Positions 16,936 through 25,237 are shown, counted from the stretch's first letter. The stretch is 64,000 nucleotides of DNA from SHVO01 sp050246995 (GCA_050246995.1 JBFWVA010000006.1:62001-126000), one strand, 5' to 3'. Notes: generated from the sequence alone by a model not told the origin. Translations and numbers: made by a program.

Positions 16936-17148
16936 CTAGCTGACAAGGAGTTCGAGGCATTTCTTGCGCTGAAGCGCCGCACGTTTGCGCAAGAGAACAA
17001 GATCGGCACCCTGCCAGATCTCAATAGCGGCTTCGCTTCGCATGAACTTAGTGGCGAACACCGCAGCATCCTCGGCGCTGGCGGCGTCGATCGGCGGCAA
17101 AGTGACCCGCCGATTCTTTCCATAGACCAGAAAACAACGATAAACCAA
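16936..17148 (-). CDS. small hypothetical protein with EIWQGADLV motif
   Basis: 70 residues starting at TTG 17148, with AGGTG about 5 nt upstream. It reads VYRCFLVYGKNRRV, then an Ala-rich acidic helix (ASAEDAAVFATKFMR), then IEIWQGADLVLLRKR. This arrangement (YRCYLL..., DAEA helix, VWQGxRLV) is typical of a small family abundant in Rhizobiales and relatives with unknown function. The non-ATG start is chosen because the conserved YRCF block begins right after it; the first internal ATG would cut that block off. It converges on the 16702 gene, which has a similar W-x-G core, with 24 bp between the stops. Confidence 0.65.
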   Translation of the reverse strand: MVYRCFLVYGKNRRVTLPPIDAASAEDAAVFATKFMRSEAAIEIWQGADLVLLRKRAALQRKKCLELLVS

Positions 17149-17245
17149 ACAGCACCTGAACGATGTTACTGGGAGCTAACGCGGCCGCGCTGCAAAAGTT
17201 TCTAAGCGAGCACCGCGCAGCTCCTTTTCCCGTTCAGTTTTCCCC

Positions 17246-17563
17246 TTATACGTGAGGATCAGGGATGCCGGTGGAAGCCACGCCTTCCTGAACCACGATC
17301 TGCGCGACGGAGGCATCCCGGCGAAAGATTGCCGCTTCGTCGTATTCGGGATCCTTGAACAAGGCTTCGGCATGGGCCGCCGACGGGAATTCAACGATCA
17401 CCATGCGGTCTTTAAAGGGCATCCCTTCGAGCGTGATGACGGGCGTTCCGCGCGTCAGAAATTTGCCGCCGTGGCGCGTGATGAGCGCGGGCGTGCGCGC
17501 TGTATATTTCAGATAGGTCTCCGGATCGTGAACCGCGACCCGCGCAACAAGGTATGCAGGCAT
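17246..17563 (-). CDS. DUF1330 domain protein
   Basis: 105 residues, a single dimeric alpha/beta-barrel DUF1330 domain: MPAYLVARVAVHDPETYLKY at the start, GGKFLTRGTPV, and the core MVIVEFPSAAHAEALFKDPEY that defines the family. Members are small cytoplasmic proteins of unknown activity, related in fold to YCII and antibiotic-biosynthesis monooxygenases. ATG 17563 has GGGAGG 5 nt upstream. It diverges from xthA 120 bp away. The window also holds a YciI protein (4782-5066) with related fold, but they are not neighbours. Confidence 0.88.
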   Translation of the reverse strand: MPAYLVARVAVHDPETYLKYTARTPALITRHGGKFLTRGTPVITLEGMPFKDRMVIVEFPSAAHAEALFKDPEYDEAAIFRRDASVAQIVVQEGVASTGIPDPHV

Positions 17564-17683
17564 GATGTCCTCCCTTTTGAACAAACAAACGCTAGCACCG
17601 TTGTGCAGAACCATACCGTACAAAATCGCCGCCCGCGTCCCGTAGAAATTCAAAGACCGGCCGGCCTGGCAGGACCTGTGTCC

Positions 17684-18565
17684 ATGAAGATCGCGACGTT
17701 CAACATCAACAATGTCGTGCGCCGCCTGCCGAACCTTCTGGCTTGGCTGCGCGCAGCCAAGCCAGATGTGGTGTGCCTTCAGGAGCTCAAGACTGACGAC
17801 GGCGCCTTCCCCGCCGCAGCGCTGGAGAAGGCCGGGTACGGCGCGGCGTGGAGCGGACAACGGACGTATAATGGCGTCGCAATCCTTGCAAAGGGGGGCA
17901 CCCCCGTGGTCACGCGCCGGGCATTACCCGGCGACGGCAAGGACACACAAGCGCGCTATATCGAAGCCGCGATCGAGGGCACGCTTTTCGCGTCGATCTA
18001 TTTGCCGAACGGCAATCCGCAACCGGGTCCAAAGTTCGACTACAAACTCGCTTGGTTCGCGCGGCTGATCGCACATGCAAAGGCCTTAAAGAGCGCCAAG
18101 GTCCCGGCGGTACTGGCGGGCGATTACAACGTGGCGCCGACGGACCTCGATATTTATCCCTCACAATCCTGGGACAGGGACGCGTTGTTGCAGCCAGAAA
18201 GCCGCGCCGCGTTTAAAAAACTTTTGAAGCAGGGCTGGATCGACGGCGTGCGCCATTTGCATCCCAATCAACCGATGTATTCGTTCTGGGATTACATGCG
18301 CAACCGCTGGCCCCGCGACGCCGGCTTGCGCCTCGACGCAGTGCTTTTAAGTCCCGACTTGGCGCCGCGTCTCCGGGCCGCCGGGGTAGACCGCGCCGTA
18401 CGCGGCAAGCCCGGCGCAAGCGACCATGCGCCCGTATGGGTGGAGTTGGAGCCTTACGCCCGGCCCGGTTCCAGAAATTCCGGACAGATATCCAAAGCGA
18501 TGCGGCGCGCGCGTGTCAGGTCTTCGTCCAAGACCATTAAACGCCGCGGGAAAGCGGCGCCGTAA
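17684..18565 (+). CDS. xth: exodeoxyribonuclease III
   Basis: 293 residues. It starts MKIATFNINNVVRRL and shows the EEP-fold catalytic motifs: VVCLQELKT (metal-binding Glu), LAGDYNVAPTDLD, and the terminal SDHAPVWVELE with the catalytic Asp-His. In the middle, SFWDYMRNRWPRDAGLRLDAVLLSP matches bacterial XthA-type AP endonucleases. The enzyme removes abasic sites and 3' blocks during base-excision repair. After the conserved end (about residue 256) the frame runs on for 37 residues with a very basic composition. That extension is encoded on the strand opposite the DUF2007 gene (18454-18672), so the two reading frames share 112 bp. Confidence 0.93.
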   Translation: MKIATFNINNVVRRLPNLLAWLRAAKPDVVCLQELKTDDGAFPAAALEKAGYGAAWSGQRTYNGVAILAKGGTPVVTRRALPGDGKDTQARYIEAAIEGTLFASIYLPNGNPQPGPKFDYKLAWFARLIAHAKALKSAKVPAVLAGDYNVAPTDLDIYPSQSWDRDALLQPESRAAFKKLLKQGWIDGVRHLHPNQPMYSFWDYMRNRWPRDAGLRLDAVLLSPDLAPRLRAAGVDRAVRGKPGASDHAPVWVELEPYARPGSRNSGQISKAMRRARVRSSSKTIKRRGKAAP

Positions 18566-18672
18566 ATGTCCGCGATCCCATCGAACACTACGGCATCGAT
18601 CCCCGCGTCGGCCAGCGCGGAGAGCATGGCGGAGATGAGGACAGGGTTATCGCTGCGAAGAAGTTCGACCAT
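18454..18672 (-). CDS. DUF2007 putative signal-transducing protein
   Basis: 72 residues. The sequence MVELLRSDNPVLISAMLSALADAGIDAVVFD and the later PRRLMVLDEDLTRARRIALD follow the DUF2007 pattern (a small GlnB-like alpha/beta fold). In many alphaproteobacteria this gene lies beside polyprenyl synthetase and tRNA methyltransferase genes, both of which are in this window, though rearranged. Function unknown. It lies 5 bp downstream of the S1/P1 nuclease gene on the same strand and its 3' end overlaps the 3' end of xth on the other strand. Confidence 0.87.
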   Translation of the reverse strand: MVELLRSDNPVLISAMLSALADAGIDAVVFDGIADIYGAAFPRRLMVLDEDLTRARRIALDICPEFLEPGRA

Positions 18673-18677
18673 TGGAT

Positions 18678-19487
18678 TCAGGGATAGCGCTTCATCGCCT
18701 GCTCGAGCAGGCGGGCGAGCCGCACGCCGGCCTTGGCAATCTGATCGAGCACGATGGGCCGGTTCTGCGTGACGTAGATTTCGCCAAACTCAAGTCCACC
18801 TGGATTGCCGACGTAACCGGTGGCGGGACTGCACAGAATGGTCAGGCTTTCGTTCGCCCAGGTCAGCGGCGGCGCATCCACCCAGTCAAAAGTATGACTG
18901 GATGACATCACAGGGCGGAAACGTACCGGCGCTTTTTCGTCGCCCTTATGTTCATATTCGACGAGCGCGTAATCCCATATGCCATGCATCGTCCACTCCT
19001 CCCCGAAGAAGGTGGCTTTCAGCATCGTACCGCGGCGATCCTCGGCGAAGCCGGTGTGTAGCGGCTGGTGGAGGTCCCCAACGAAGTGAGCCAGGAACAT
19101 CAGCGCCTGAGCGCGCTCGGCTTTCGGGACCGGGCTTTTCAGAATCTCGAATTGGCGTTCGATCTCGCGCACGGCGCAACTGGTCTCGACCGGGCAATCC
19201 CGCTCCATTATCACTTCCGTTGCGCCCTTAGGCACGCTGATATAGTGCCACGGCCCGGTTTCGCGGCGCCCTTCGCGGTACGCATCGGCCCAATTGCACG
19301 AGTCCGCGAACTCCTCCTGCGTTGTGAAATCGAGAATATCGAGCACTTTTGCACGTGCTTCTTCGGTGAGATCGTCCCAGGTCTTATTGCAGACCATGCG
19401 GTGACCAAGGTCGCCCCACGCGGAGGCAGGCGCAGGAGCCGCCGCTCCGAGCGCAATGACGCACAGGATTACGGACATACGCTTCAT
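18678..19487 (-). CDS. S1/P1-type zinc nuclease, exported (copy 1)
   Basis: 269 residues with a signal peptide ending ...APASA, so that the mature protein starts with Trp of WGDLGH, as required because the N-terminal Trp is a zinc ligand in S1/P1 enzymes. Other ligands are present: His in GDLGH, Asp in CNWAD, His in GPWHYI, the HFVGDLHQPLH block and MHGIWD. The family hydrolyses single-stranded RNA/DNA in the periplasm or outside. ATG 19487 overlaps the stop of a short upstream frame (ATGA). The frame is open further upstream to a GTG at 19592, but that would bury the signal peptide. A second copy is at 27604-28401. Confidence 0.93.
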   Translation of the reverse strand: MKRMSVILCVIALGAAAPAPASAWGDLGHRMVCNKTWDDLTEEARAKVLDILDFTTQEEFADSCNWADAYREGRRETGPWHYISVPKGATEVIMERDCPVETSCAVREIERQFEILKSPVPKAERAQALMFLAHFVGDLHQPLHTGFAEDRRGTMLKATFFGEEWTMHGIWDYALVEYEHKGDEKAPVRFRPVMSSSHTFDWVDAPPLTWANESLTILCSPATGYVGNPGGLEFGEIYVTQNRPIVLDQIAKAGVRLARLLEQAMKRYP

Positions 19488-19618
19488 TCGTAGATCCAGC
19501 CGTCTTTGACCTCGCCTTCGATGGCGCCGATTTCCGGAAGACGGCGCGTCGTCGTCGACCAATAGTACGCTTTGCTCTTGAAAAGACGCCACGCTTCCCC
19601 CGCCTTCTGACGAAAAGT
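19484..19618 (-). CDS. possible short gene upstream of the S1/P1 nuclease, start codon unclear
   Basis: A 44-codon frame runs from just after a TAG (19619-19621) to a TGA that overlaps the nuclease ATG (ATGA). Its C-terminal part, KSKAYYWSTTTRRLPEIG then GEVKDGWIYE, looks like a real small-protein sequence, and the overlap suggests translational coupling. However no ATG, GTG or TTG occurs in the frame. Either a rare start codon is used, the 5' end is degraded, or the resemblance is chance. Another frame over the same bases starts at GTG 19592 and reads through into the nuclease. Coordinates give the whole open frame. Confidence 0.35.
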   Translation of the reverse strand, partial: TFRQKAGEAWRLFKSKAYYWSTTTRRLPEIGAIEGEVKDGWIYE

Positions 19619-19872
19619 CTAATGCACTCGGCGGCGTGGCAAAATAGCTAAACCTCGTTGACCGCCTTCACCCATCGCGCCTTGTGAAAAGTCTCAAAGG
19701 CGCAGCGATGTCCGGACGCTCCAAATACCAACGGCTCGATGGCGCTGATAAAGAAGCGCAGCACGTCGTGGGCATCCTGGTCGATGCCGCCCAACGATTC
19801 GCGCATGTCGGTCAGAACCAAAACGACCGGCGCATATCCGGCGGGCGGAATAGTATTGAGACAGACGTCCGG

Positions 19873-22032
19873 CTATTCGAAGGGCCGCACTTCAGGGCTT
19901 GCGCGGCCGGCAGCCGCTGCGACGGCGCTAATCAGCGCGGAGCGGCGCATGGGATTCACTTCGACGAGCGTAACCTGATCGAGCTTGCGCAGCACGTCGG
20001 CCGGATGCGTGGGATCACGTCCGACCACGAAACGCGGAAACGGCGGCGCAAAACGCGCGCGCAGGTCCGCGACCGCGTTTTGATCATCCACTTCAGGGAT
20101 AACGATGATGTCGAAGGGTTTGCCCCTGTCCTGCGCATCGTGGAAGGCTTCCCAGCAGTCTCTGATGTCTGCGACGTGCGCGGTGGCGGCGTCGCAATGT
20201 CCAAGATAATCGGCGGCGGCCTCGCGCAAAGATTCGCTGCGCGCCACGATCAGAACAGACAGTCCATGCAGAGTTTGAACACGGCTTGCCTCCGGGTTCT
20301 CCGAGGCGCCAAACGGCAGCGTGATATGGAAATTCGATCCTTCGCCGAGAATGCTTTCAACGCCGATCTCGCCGCCCATCAAGGTGGTGAGGCGTTGACT
20401 GATGACCAGGCCGAGACCGGCTCCGCCAAAGCGGCGCGTCGCGGACGTATCGGCTTGCGAGAACTCCTCGAATAATCGCCGACGGGCCTGGGGCGCGATG
20501 CCGATACCCTGGTCCTTAACCGCGAAGCGTACTTCGCCGCGCTCACCCTCGATGGCGGAGGCGGAGATGACGACCTCGCCCGTCTCGGAAAACTTCACCG
20601 CGTTGCCGACGAGGTTGGACAAGATCTGGCGCACGCGCACCGGATCACCCTTCACGACTTCCGGAATCCTGGGATCGACGAAAGTGATGAGCTTCAGACC
20701 CTTGTGAAGTGCGGCTGGAGATAGGGACGCCGCCACATCTTCGACGACTTTCGTGACGGACATCTCACGGAATTCGATCTCAAGACGTCCGGCGTCGATC
20801 TTAGAGAAATCGAGGATGTCGTTAATCACCTTGATGAGGGCGTGACCTGAGTCCTTCACGGTCTGCAGCATCGAGCGTTGATCATCATCGAGCTTGGTCT
20901 GGAGCACCAAGTCCACCATACCGACGACGCCGTTCATGGGCGTGCGCACTTCGTGGCTCATGGCGGCGAGAAAGCTCGCCTTTGCGCGGGTCGAAGATTC
21001 GGCTTCTGCACGCGCTTCCTGGAGCGCGACCGTGATTTGATCGCGCAGATACACGCGGCCAAGCTCGGATCCGACGCGATCAAACGTGAGCTTCAGGAGT
21101 TCGTCGGCGGCGGCCGGTATCTGCTTCATGAACTCCAGCACGGCGACGACCTGATCGTCCGCCTTGATGGGAATGGCGAGCACGGACCCCACGATGTTGC
21201 GGGTCTTGTCGAAGCGAGTCAGCGATGCCTCGCTCGAGACGTCCTCGATCCAAATGGACGCACCGGTCTCGAGCACACGGCCCGGAAGGTCTTCCCCGCG
21301 CGAGAAGGATTTTCCCAGCACTGCGGATTTAACGGACTGATCGGCGAAAAGGTCCTTGGCGAGCGCGAAGGTCGCGATCTCGAGGCGTTCCTTCTCGCCG
21401 TGCGCGAGGCGATATACCAACCGGATCGGCCAGCCGAGGAAAGCGCCGATCTCAGCAGATCCTTGGCGCAGGGCGTCGTAGAAATTCACGGCGCGATTGG
21501 CGATGGCGGCGATGCGATTCACCAGCTCTACCTGGCGGGACGTGAATTCTAGCGTGTCTTCCTTACGCTGCTCCTCGGACTGGTCTTCAACCCACGTGAG
21601 GATCGCGGGTTGACCGCGATAGGTGATCAGCCGATTGGTGATGAAGGAAAGCCGCGGCTTCCCTTCCGATGTGCGCAGATGCAAGGAGTGACGCGTGACG
21701 CCACCATGCTCGCGCACCAACTTGATGAGCTCATCGCGGTCCTTGGGATCAACGAAGAAATCCGAGGTGGAGAGTCCAACCGCCCGGCCCTTCGGCAATC
21801 CGAAGAAGCGCTCGATCCCCGTGTTCGCCAAGAGAATGATGCCGTCGGAAACGCGCGAAATGGCCGCGCCGATCGGACTGGTATTGAGCGCCTCCAAGAA
21901 CGGATCATTGGCCGGCGCAGCGCCCTTCACGGGCGCCGTCGCGGCGGTCCTGGTCTTTTTAGCGGGCGGCCGCTTCGGCTTGGAATTCGGCTTCGGCGCT
22001 GGTTTTTTCTTTTTTGCCTTGGCCACGCTCAC
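19873..22032 (-). CDS. PAS-GAF hybrid histidine kinase with degenerate receiver and lysine-rich N-terminus
   Basis: 719 residues, no membrane segments. Order: basic tail rich in Lys/Pro/Ala (1-42), PAS (about 46-165), GAF (about 170-330), HisKA with His360 in AAMSHEVRTPMNG, HATPase with Asn477 (VGNAVKFSETG) and RFGGAGLGLVIS, then a receiver-like domain (about 588-715). The receiver lacks its chemistry: the acidic pocket residues are replaced in VLIVARSE, the acceptor position is Pro in FDIIVIPEVDD, and the conserved Lys is Asn in LVEVNPMRRS. It probably autophosphorylates and passes phosphate to an unknown partner, while the pseudo-receiver regulates or docks. GTG 22032 has AAGGA 10 nt upstream. 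It diverges from ispB. Confidence 0.92.
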   Translation of the reverse strand: MSVAKAKKKKPAPKPNSKPKRPPAKKTRTAATAPVKGAAPANDPFLEALNTSPIGAAISRVSDGIILLANTGIERFFGLPKGRAVGLSTSDFFVDPKDRDELIKLVREHGGVTRHSLHLRTSEGKPRLSFITNRLITYRGQPAILTWVEDQSEEQRKEDTLEFTSRQVELVNRIAAIANRAVNFYDALRQGSAEIGAFLGWPIRLVYRLAHGEKERLEIATFALAKDLFADQSVKSAVLGKSFSRGEDLPGRVLETGASIWIEDVSSEASLTRFDKTRNIVGSVLAIPIKADDQVVAVLEFMKQIPAAADELLKLTFDRVGSELGRVYLRDQITVALQEARAEAESSTRAKASFLAAMSHEVRTPMNGVVGMVDLVLQTKLDDDQRSMLQTVKDSGHALIKVINDILDFSKIDAGRLEIEFREMSVTKVVEDVAASLSPAALHKGLKLITFVDPRIPEVVKGDPVRVRQILSNLVGNAVKFSETGEVVISASAIEGERGEVRFAVKDQGIGIAPQARRRLFEEFSQADTSATRRFGGAGLGLVISQRLTTLMGGEIGVESILGEGSNFHITLPFGASENPEASRVQTLHGLSVLIVARSESLREAAADYLGHCDAATAHVADIRDCWEAFHDAQDRGKPFDIIVIPEVDDQNAVADLRARFAPPFPRFVVGRDPTHPADVLRKLDQVTLVEVNPMRRSALISAVAAAAGRASPEVRPFE

Positions 22033-22415
22033 TCACCATTCCTTGTGCATCGACACGCCCGCGTTTCGGGTGTTGCGGATGGTAACCGGAAGCGGTGCAA
22101 AGTTCTGCTGATTTATCCATCCCCGAGGACCAACGAGAAAAGGCGCTGCGGACGCGGCTTGAAGGCTCACGTAGCCGTGAGACGGTCGGCGCGGGGGCCT
22201 TGGGCTCGCTATTACGCGCTCTATCGTTCTTAACAACGGCGGGGAGTTAAAGCTCTCAAATCGCCGCGGAGGCGGCCTAAGAGCTGAAATTCTGCTACCG
22301 AAGGACGCCTGACAGGGTTCTAGGAAGTTCGGGTACATCCCACTAGAATGCCGCTCGGGGAACTCTGGGGTCGCGGCCCTCCGTCTTCGGGCTGCCTTTG
22401 GCATGGGATGAACGC
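22033..22415. other. intergenic region between a kinase gene and ispB
   Basis: 383 bp between divergent genes. I see no reading frame with credible composition, no clear promoter pair and no strong hairpin. It presumably holds the promoters of both genes. Confidence 0.45.
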
Positions 22416-23435
22416 GTGGCTACTGTCGTCAATCTGGAAACAAGCCGCCGGGCGAAAGCCAAGGCGCTCGACTCTCTCGTCGCACTGGTCGAGGAAGACC
22501 TGCGCGCGGTGAACCGCACGATCGTGGCGCGTATGCATAGCCCCGTCGCGCTGATCCCTCAGCTCGCGGGCCATATCGTCGCCGCCGGCGGCAAACGCCT
22601 GCGTCCGCTGCTTACCCTCGCCGCCACCAAACTGTGCGGCTACACGGGCGAGCGGCACGTCAAGCTCGCGACCTGCGTAGAATTCATTCACACCGCCACC
22701 CTCCTCCATGACGACGTCGTGGACGACAGCGAATTGCGCCGGGGCCAGAGCAGCGCCAATGCGATCTGGGGCAACCAGTCGAGCGTTCTGGTGGGCGACT
22801 TCCTCTTCAGCCGTGCATTCGAGCTGATGGTGGAGGACGGATCGCTGAAAGTGCTGCACATCCTCTCGCGCGCGTCCTCGGTCATCGCCGAAGGCGAAGT
22901 GCACCAATTGCTGACCTCGAACGACACCGAGACCAGCGAAGCCCAATATCTGGAAGTAATCCAGGCGAAGACCGCCGAATTGTTTGCCGCCGCCGCGCGC
23001 ATCGGCGCGGTCGTGGCCGAGCGCCCGGACGTGGAAGAAGAAGCCCTGCGCGTCTATGGCCTCAACCTCGGCATTGCCTTCCAACTCATCGACGACGTGC
23101 TCGATTATTCCGCCCGCCAGGCGGAATTGGGCAAGACCGTCGGTGACGACTTCCGCGAAGGTAAAATTACCCTGCCCGTGATCCTCGCCTTCCGCCGCGG
23201 CGACGATGGCGAACGGGCGTTCTGGAAACGCACGCTTGAGACGCTGGACCAAAAGGAAGGCGACCTCGCGCGCGCGATGGAGTTGATGAAGGCTCACTCG
23301 AGCCTCGCCGACACCGTGAACCGCGCGCGCCACTACGGCGCGGTCGCCCGCGACGCTCTTGGCATATTCCCCGAAAGCCCGGTCAAGACGGCGCTGCTCG
23401 AGATCATCGATTTCTGTATTGAACGCGCTTACTAG
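22416..23435 (+). CDS. ispB: polyprenyl (octaprenyl-type) diphosphate synthase
   Basis: 339 residues. The two aspartate-rich prenyltransferase motifs are present: LLHDDVVDD (first) and FQLIDDVLDY (second), together with GGKRLRPLL and the QAKTAELFAAAARIG segment. Such enzymes extend farnesyl diphosphate to the side chain of ubiquinone; the chain length cannot be fixed from sequence. GTG 22416 (VATVVNLE) was chosen because family members start near this point and GGGAT lies upstream; TTG 22398 in the same frame is an alternative. The gene stands alone, with a palindromic repeat between its end and the convergent VOC gene. Confidence 0.94.
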   Translation: MATVVNLETSRRAKAKALDSLVALVEEDLRAVNRTIVARMHSPVALIPQLAGHIVAAGGKRLRPLLTLAATKLCGYTGERHVKLATCVEFIHTATLLHDDVVDDSELRRGQSSANAIWGNQSSVLVGDFLFSRAFELMVEDGSLKVLHILSRASSVIAEGEVHQLLTSNDTETSEAQYLEVIQAKTAELFAAAARIGAVVAERPDVEEEALRVYGLNLGIAFQLIDDVLDYSARQAELGKTVGDDFREGKITLPVILAFRRGDDGERAFWKRTLETLDQKEGDLARAMELMKAHSSLADTVNRARHYGAVARDALGIFPESPVKTALLEIIDFCIERAY

Positions 23436-23453
23436 CTAGAGCGGCGCGTTTAA

Positions 23454-23491
23454 AACCCTGGATCCTGGGCGTTCGCCCAGGATGACCAGAG
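23454..23491. repeat. short palindromic intergenic repeat, copy 2
   Basis: Same arms as the copy at 9788-9826 (CTGGATCCTGGG and CCCAGGATGACCAG), but the loop differs (CGTTCG against GACAAG). Changed loop with conserved arms suggests selection on the palindrome. It lies between the convergent ends of ispB and the VOC gene, where it could also work as a two-way transcription end. Confidence 0.65.
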
Positions 23492-23512
23492 AATGAAATA
23501 CCGCGTTGATCT

Positions 23513-24295
23513 CTACTTCTTGCGCGGACCAACCATCGCGAAGAACGCACCTTGCGGATCGACCGCTTGTAAGATCCATGCGCCGCCCGGCACTTCCTGG
23601 GGTCCGAAGACACTTGTGCCGCCATTGTCGGTGACGCGTTTTTGCGCGGCGTCGATGTCGTCGACCGACACATAGTAGACCCAGCAGGACATCGGCATAT
23701 CCGGCGTTTTCTTCATCATTCCGCCGGAAGGGATGCCGCCGATCTGGAAGATGAGATAGGGGCCCATGACTGGCCCCATGTCCAATACATCCGATTTCGT
23801 CCAGCCAAAGAGGCCGGCGTAAAACTTGAAAGAGTCTTCGGCCGCGCCGCCGTGCACTTCGTTCCAGTCCACGTAACCGGGCGTGCCCATCGGCGGGCGC
23901 GGCGGCATGTTGTCGTTGCCCGTGCCCTTGAAAATCAAGAACACGGCGCCTGCGGGATCCGCGACGACGGCAAATCGACCGACATTGGGAATGTCCTCCG
24001 CCGGTCGCCGGACTGTCCCACCGGCCTCAACGATTCTCGCAGCCGTCGCGTCGACATCATCGACGCCGATATAGCCTGACCAATTCGAGGGCGTACCGTG
24101 CGTCTTCAGTTCCTCCGGCAACTCCATGATCCCGCCGATCGCGGTATTGCCGACATTGATATGGGTGTAAGGCATGCCAGCAGCGTTGCCTGGATCCATG
24201 CGCCACCCGAAGACCTTACCGTAGAAGGCTTCTGCCGCCTTGGGATCGGTGGTCAGCAGCTCATACCATACGAATTTGCCGTGTCCGCCGGCCAT
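23513..24295 (-). CDS. VOC-superfamily protein with two glyoxalase-like domains
   Basis: 260 residues made of two tandem betaalphabetabetabeta modules. The first starts GKFVWYELLTTDPKAAEAFYGKVFGW (about residues 5-125), the second YVDWNEVHGGAAEDSFKFYAGLFGW (about 135-255). Each carries the VOC pattern of a FYxxxFGW loop and a C-terminal Glu/Asp-rich strand. Proteins of this form are often annotated as glyoxalase/bleomycin-resistance-like; the metal and substrate are unknown. ATG 24295 has AAGGAGG 5 nt upstream. The frame is open further upstream, but without a better start. It converges on ispB. Confidence 0.88.
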   Translation of the reverse strand: MAGGHGKFVWYELLTTDPKAAEAFYGKVFGWRMDPGNAAGMPYTHINVGNTAIGGIMELPEELKTHGTPSNWSGYIGVDDVDATAARIVEAGGTVRRPAEDIPNVGRFAVVADPAGAVFLIFKGTGNDNMPPRPPMGTPGYVDWNEVHGGAAEDSFKFYAGLFGWTKSDVLDMGPVMGPYLIFQIGGIPSGGMMKKTPDMPMSCWVYYVSVDDIDAAQKRVTDNGGTSVFGPQEVPGGAWILQAVDPQGAFFAMVGPRKK

Positions 24296-24484
24296 GGGCC
24301 CCTCCTTGGTGCTTCGGGTGAATTGTAACGATGGCACAGGGTCACGCTCGCCGTCACCCTCGATCAATGACCATCCCGTGAACTCCCTGGCAGAACACAT
24401 TTTTTTGTCGAGAAAGACCTGCCCAGGACCGGGGCGATTAGTATAATGCGCTCCCCACTACAGCCCCAGGGAGGAGCCTTTCCT

Positions 24485-25237
24485 ATGAAGCTTCGTACAT
24501 TGAGCGTTATCGCCCTCGCCGCCGGACTCGCGTTCGGCGCCGCGAATGCGCAGACCGTTTCCGACGCCGTGAAGTCCGCCGTCGCCGATGCCGGCCGTCC
24601 GGCCGCCGACAAAGAGCGCGATGCGAACCGCAAGCCCGCCGAAATCACGGCGTTCGCCGGCGTGAAGGCCGGGGACGTGGTGGCCGACATCAATCCGGGC
24701 GGCGGCTACTTCACCCGCATCTTCTCGAAGGCGGTTGGCGCAAAGGGCAAGGTATACGCCCTCGTTTCCGACGCTGCCGTCGCCAAGCGCCCGGAAGCGG
24801 CCGATGGCGTGAAGGCTATCGCAGCCGATAAAGCCTACGGCGGCAACATCGAAGTCGTGATCGCCGATTTCGCGAACATGAAGAGCGCGATGCCGCTGGA
24901 TGTGGCTTGGACTTCGTGGAACTACCACGACTTCAAGAACCGCGGCGGCTCGTTCACGGCGAACATGAACAAGGCGATCTTCGCGTCCCTGAAGCCGGGC
25001 GGTGTCTACATCGTGATCGACCACGCCGCCGCCAAGGACGCGGCCGGAGACGTCACGGAAAAGCTCCATCGTGTCAGCCCGGAAGTCGTGAAGCAGGAAG
25101 TGATGGCCGCGGGCTTCAAGCTGGAAGCCGAAAGCAACCTGCTCGCCCACGCCGACGACAACCATACGAGCCCGGTGTTTGATGGCGCCGTACGCGGCAA
25201 GACGGACTCCTTCCTCCTCAAATTCCGTAAGCCGTAA
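24485..25237 (+). CDS. exported class I SAM-methyltransferase-like protein
   Basis: 250 residues with a cleavable signal peptide (MKLRTLSVIALAAGLAFGAANAQ). The mature part has a methyltransferase fold: VVADINPGGGYFTRIFSKAVG replaces the usual DxGxGxG motif I with DINPGGG, then VYALVSD, VIADFANM, and ASLKPGGVYIVIDHAA. An exported methyltransferase-like protein cannot easily obtain SAM in the periplasm, so the catalytic activity is doubtful; proteins of this type are nevertheless widespread in proteobacteria. A GGAGG lies about 10 nt before ATG 24485. It is followed by a strong hairpin and tRNA-Pro. No operon partner. Confidence 0.82.
   Translation: MKLRTLSVIALAAGLAFGAANAQTVSDAVKSAVADAGRPAADKERDANRKPAEITAFAGVKAGDVVADINPGGGYFTRIFSKAVGAKGKVYALVSDAAVAKRPEAADGVKAIAADKAYGGNIEVVIADFANMKSAMPLDVAWTSWNYHDFKNRGGSFTANMNKAIFASLKPGGVYIVIDHAAAKDAAGDVTEKLHRVSPEVVKQEVMAAGFKLEAESNLLAHADDNHTSPVFDGAVRGKTDSFLLKFRKP

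Noticed and set aside
19488..19592. N-terminal extension of the S1/P1 nuclease containing a receiver-like SVLLVDDD
   Set aside because: The match is only eight residues and comes from another frame; using it would bury the signal peptide whose cleavage must expose the N-terminal Trp.
22033..22404. 123-codon minus-strand frame before the kinase gene
   Set aside because: Pro/Arg-rich, ends just at the kinase start without a plausible start signal; looks non-coding.
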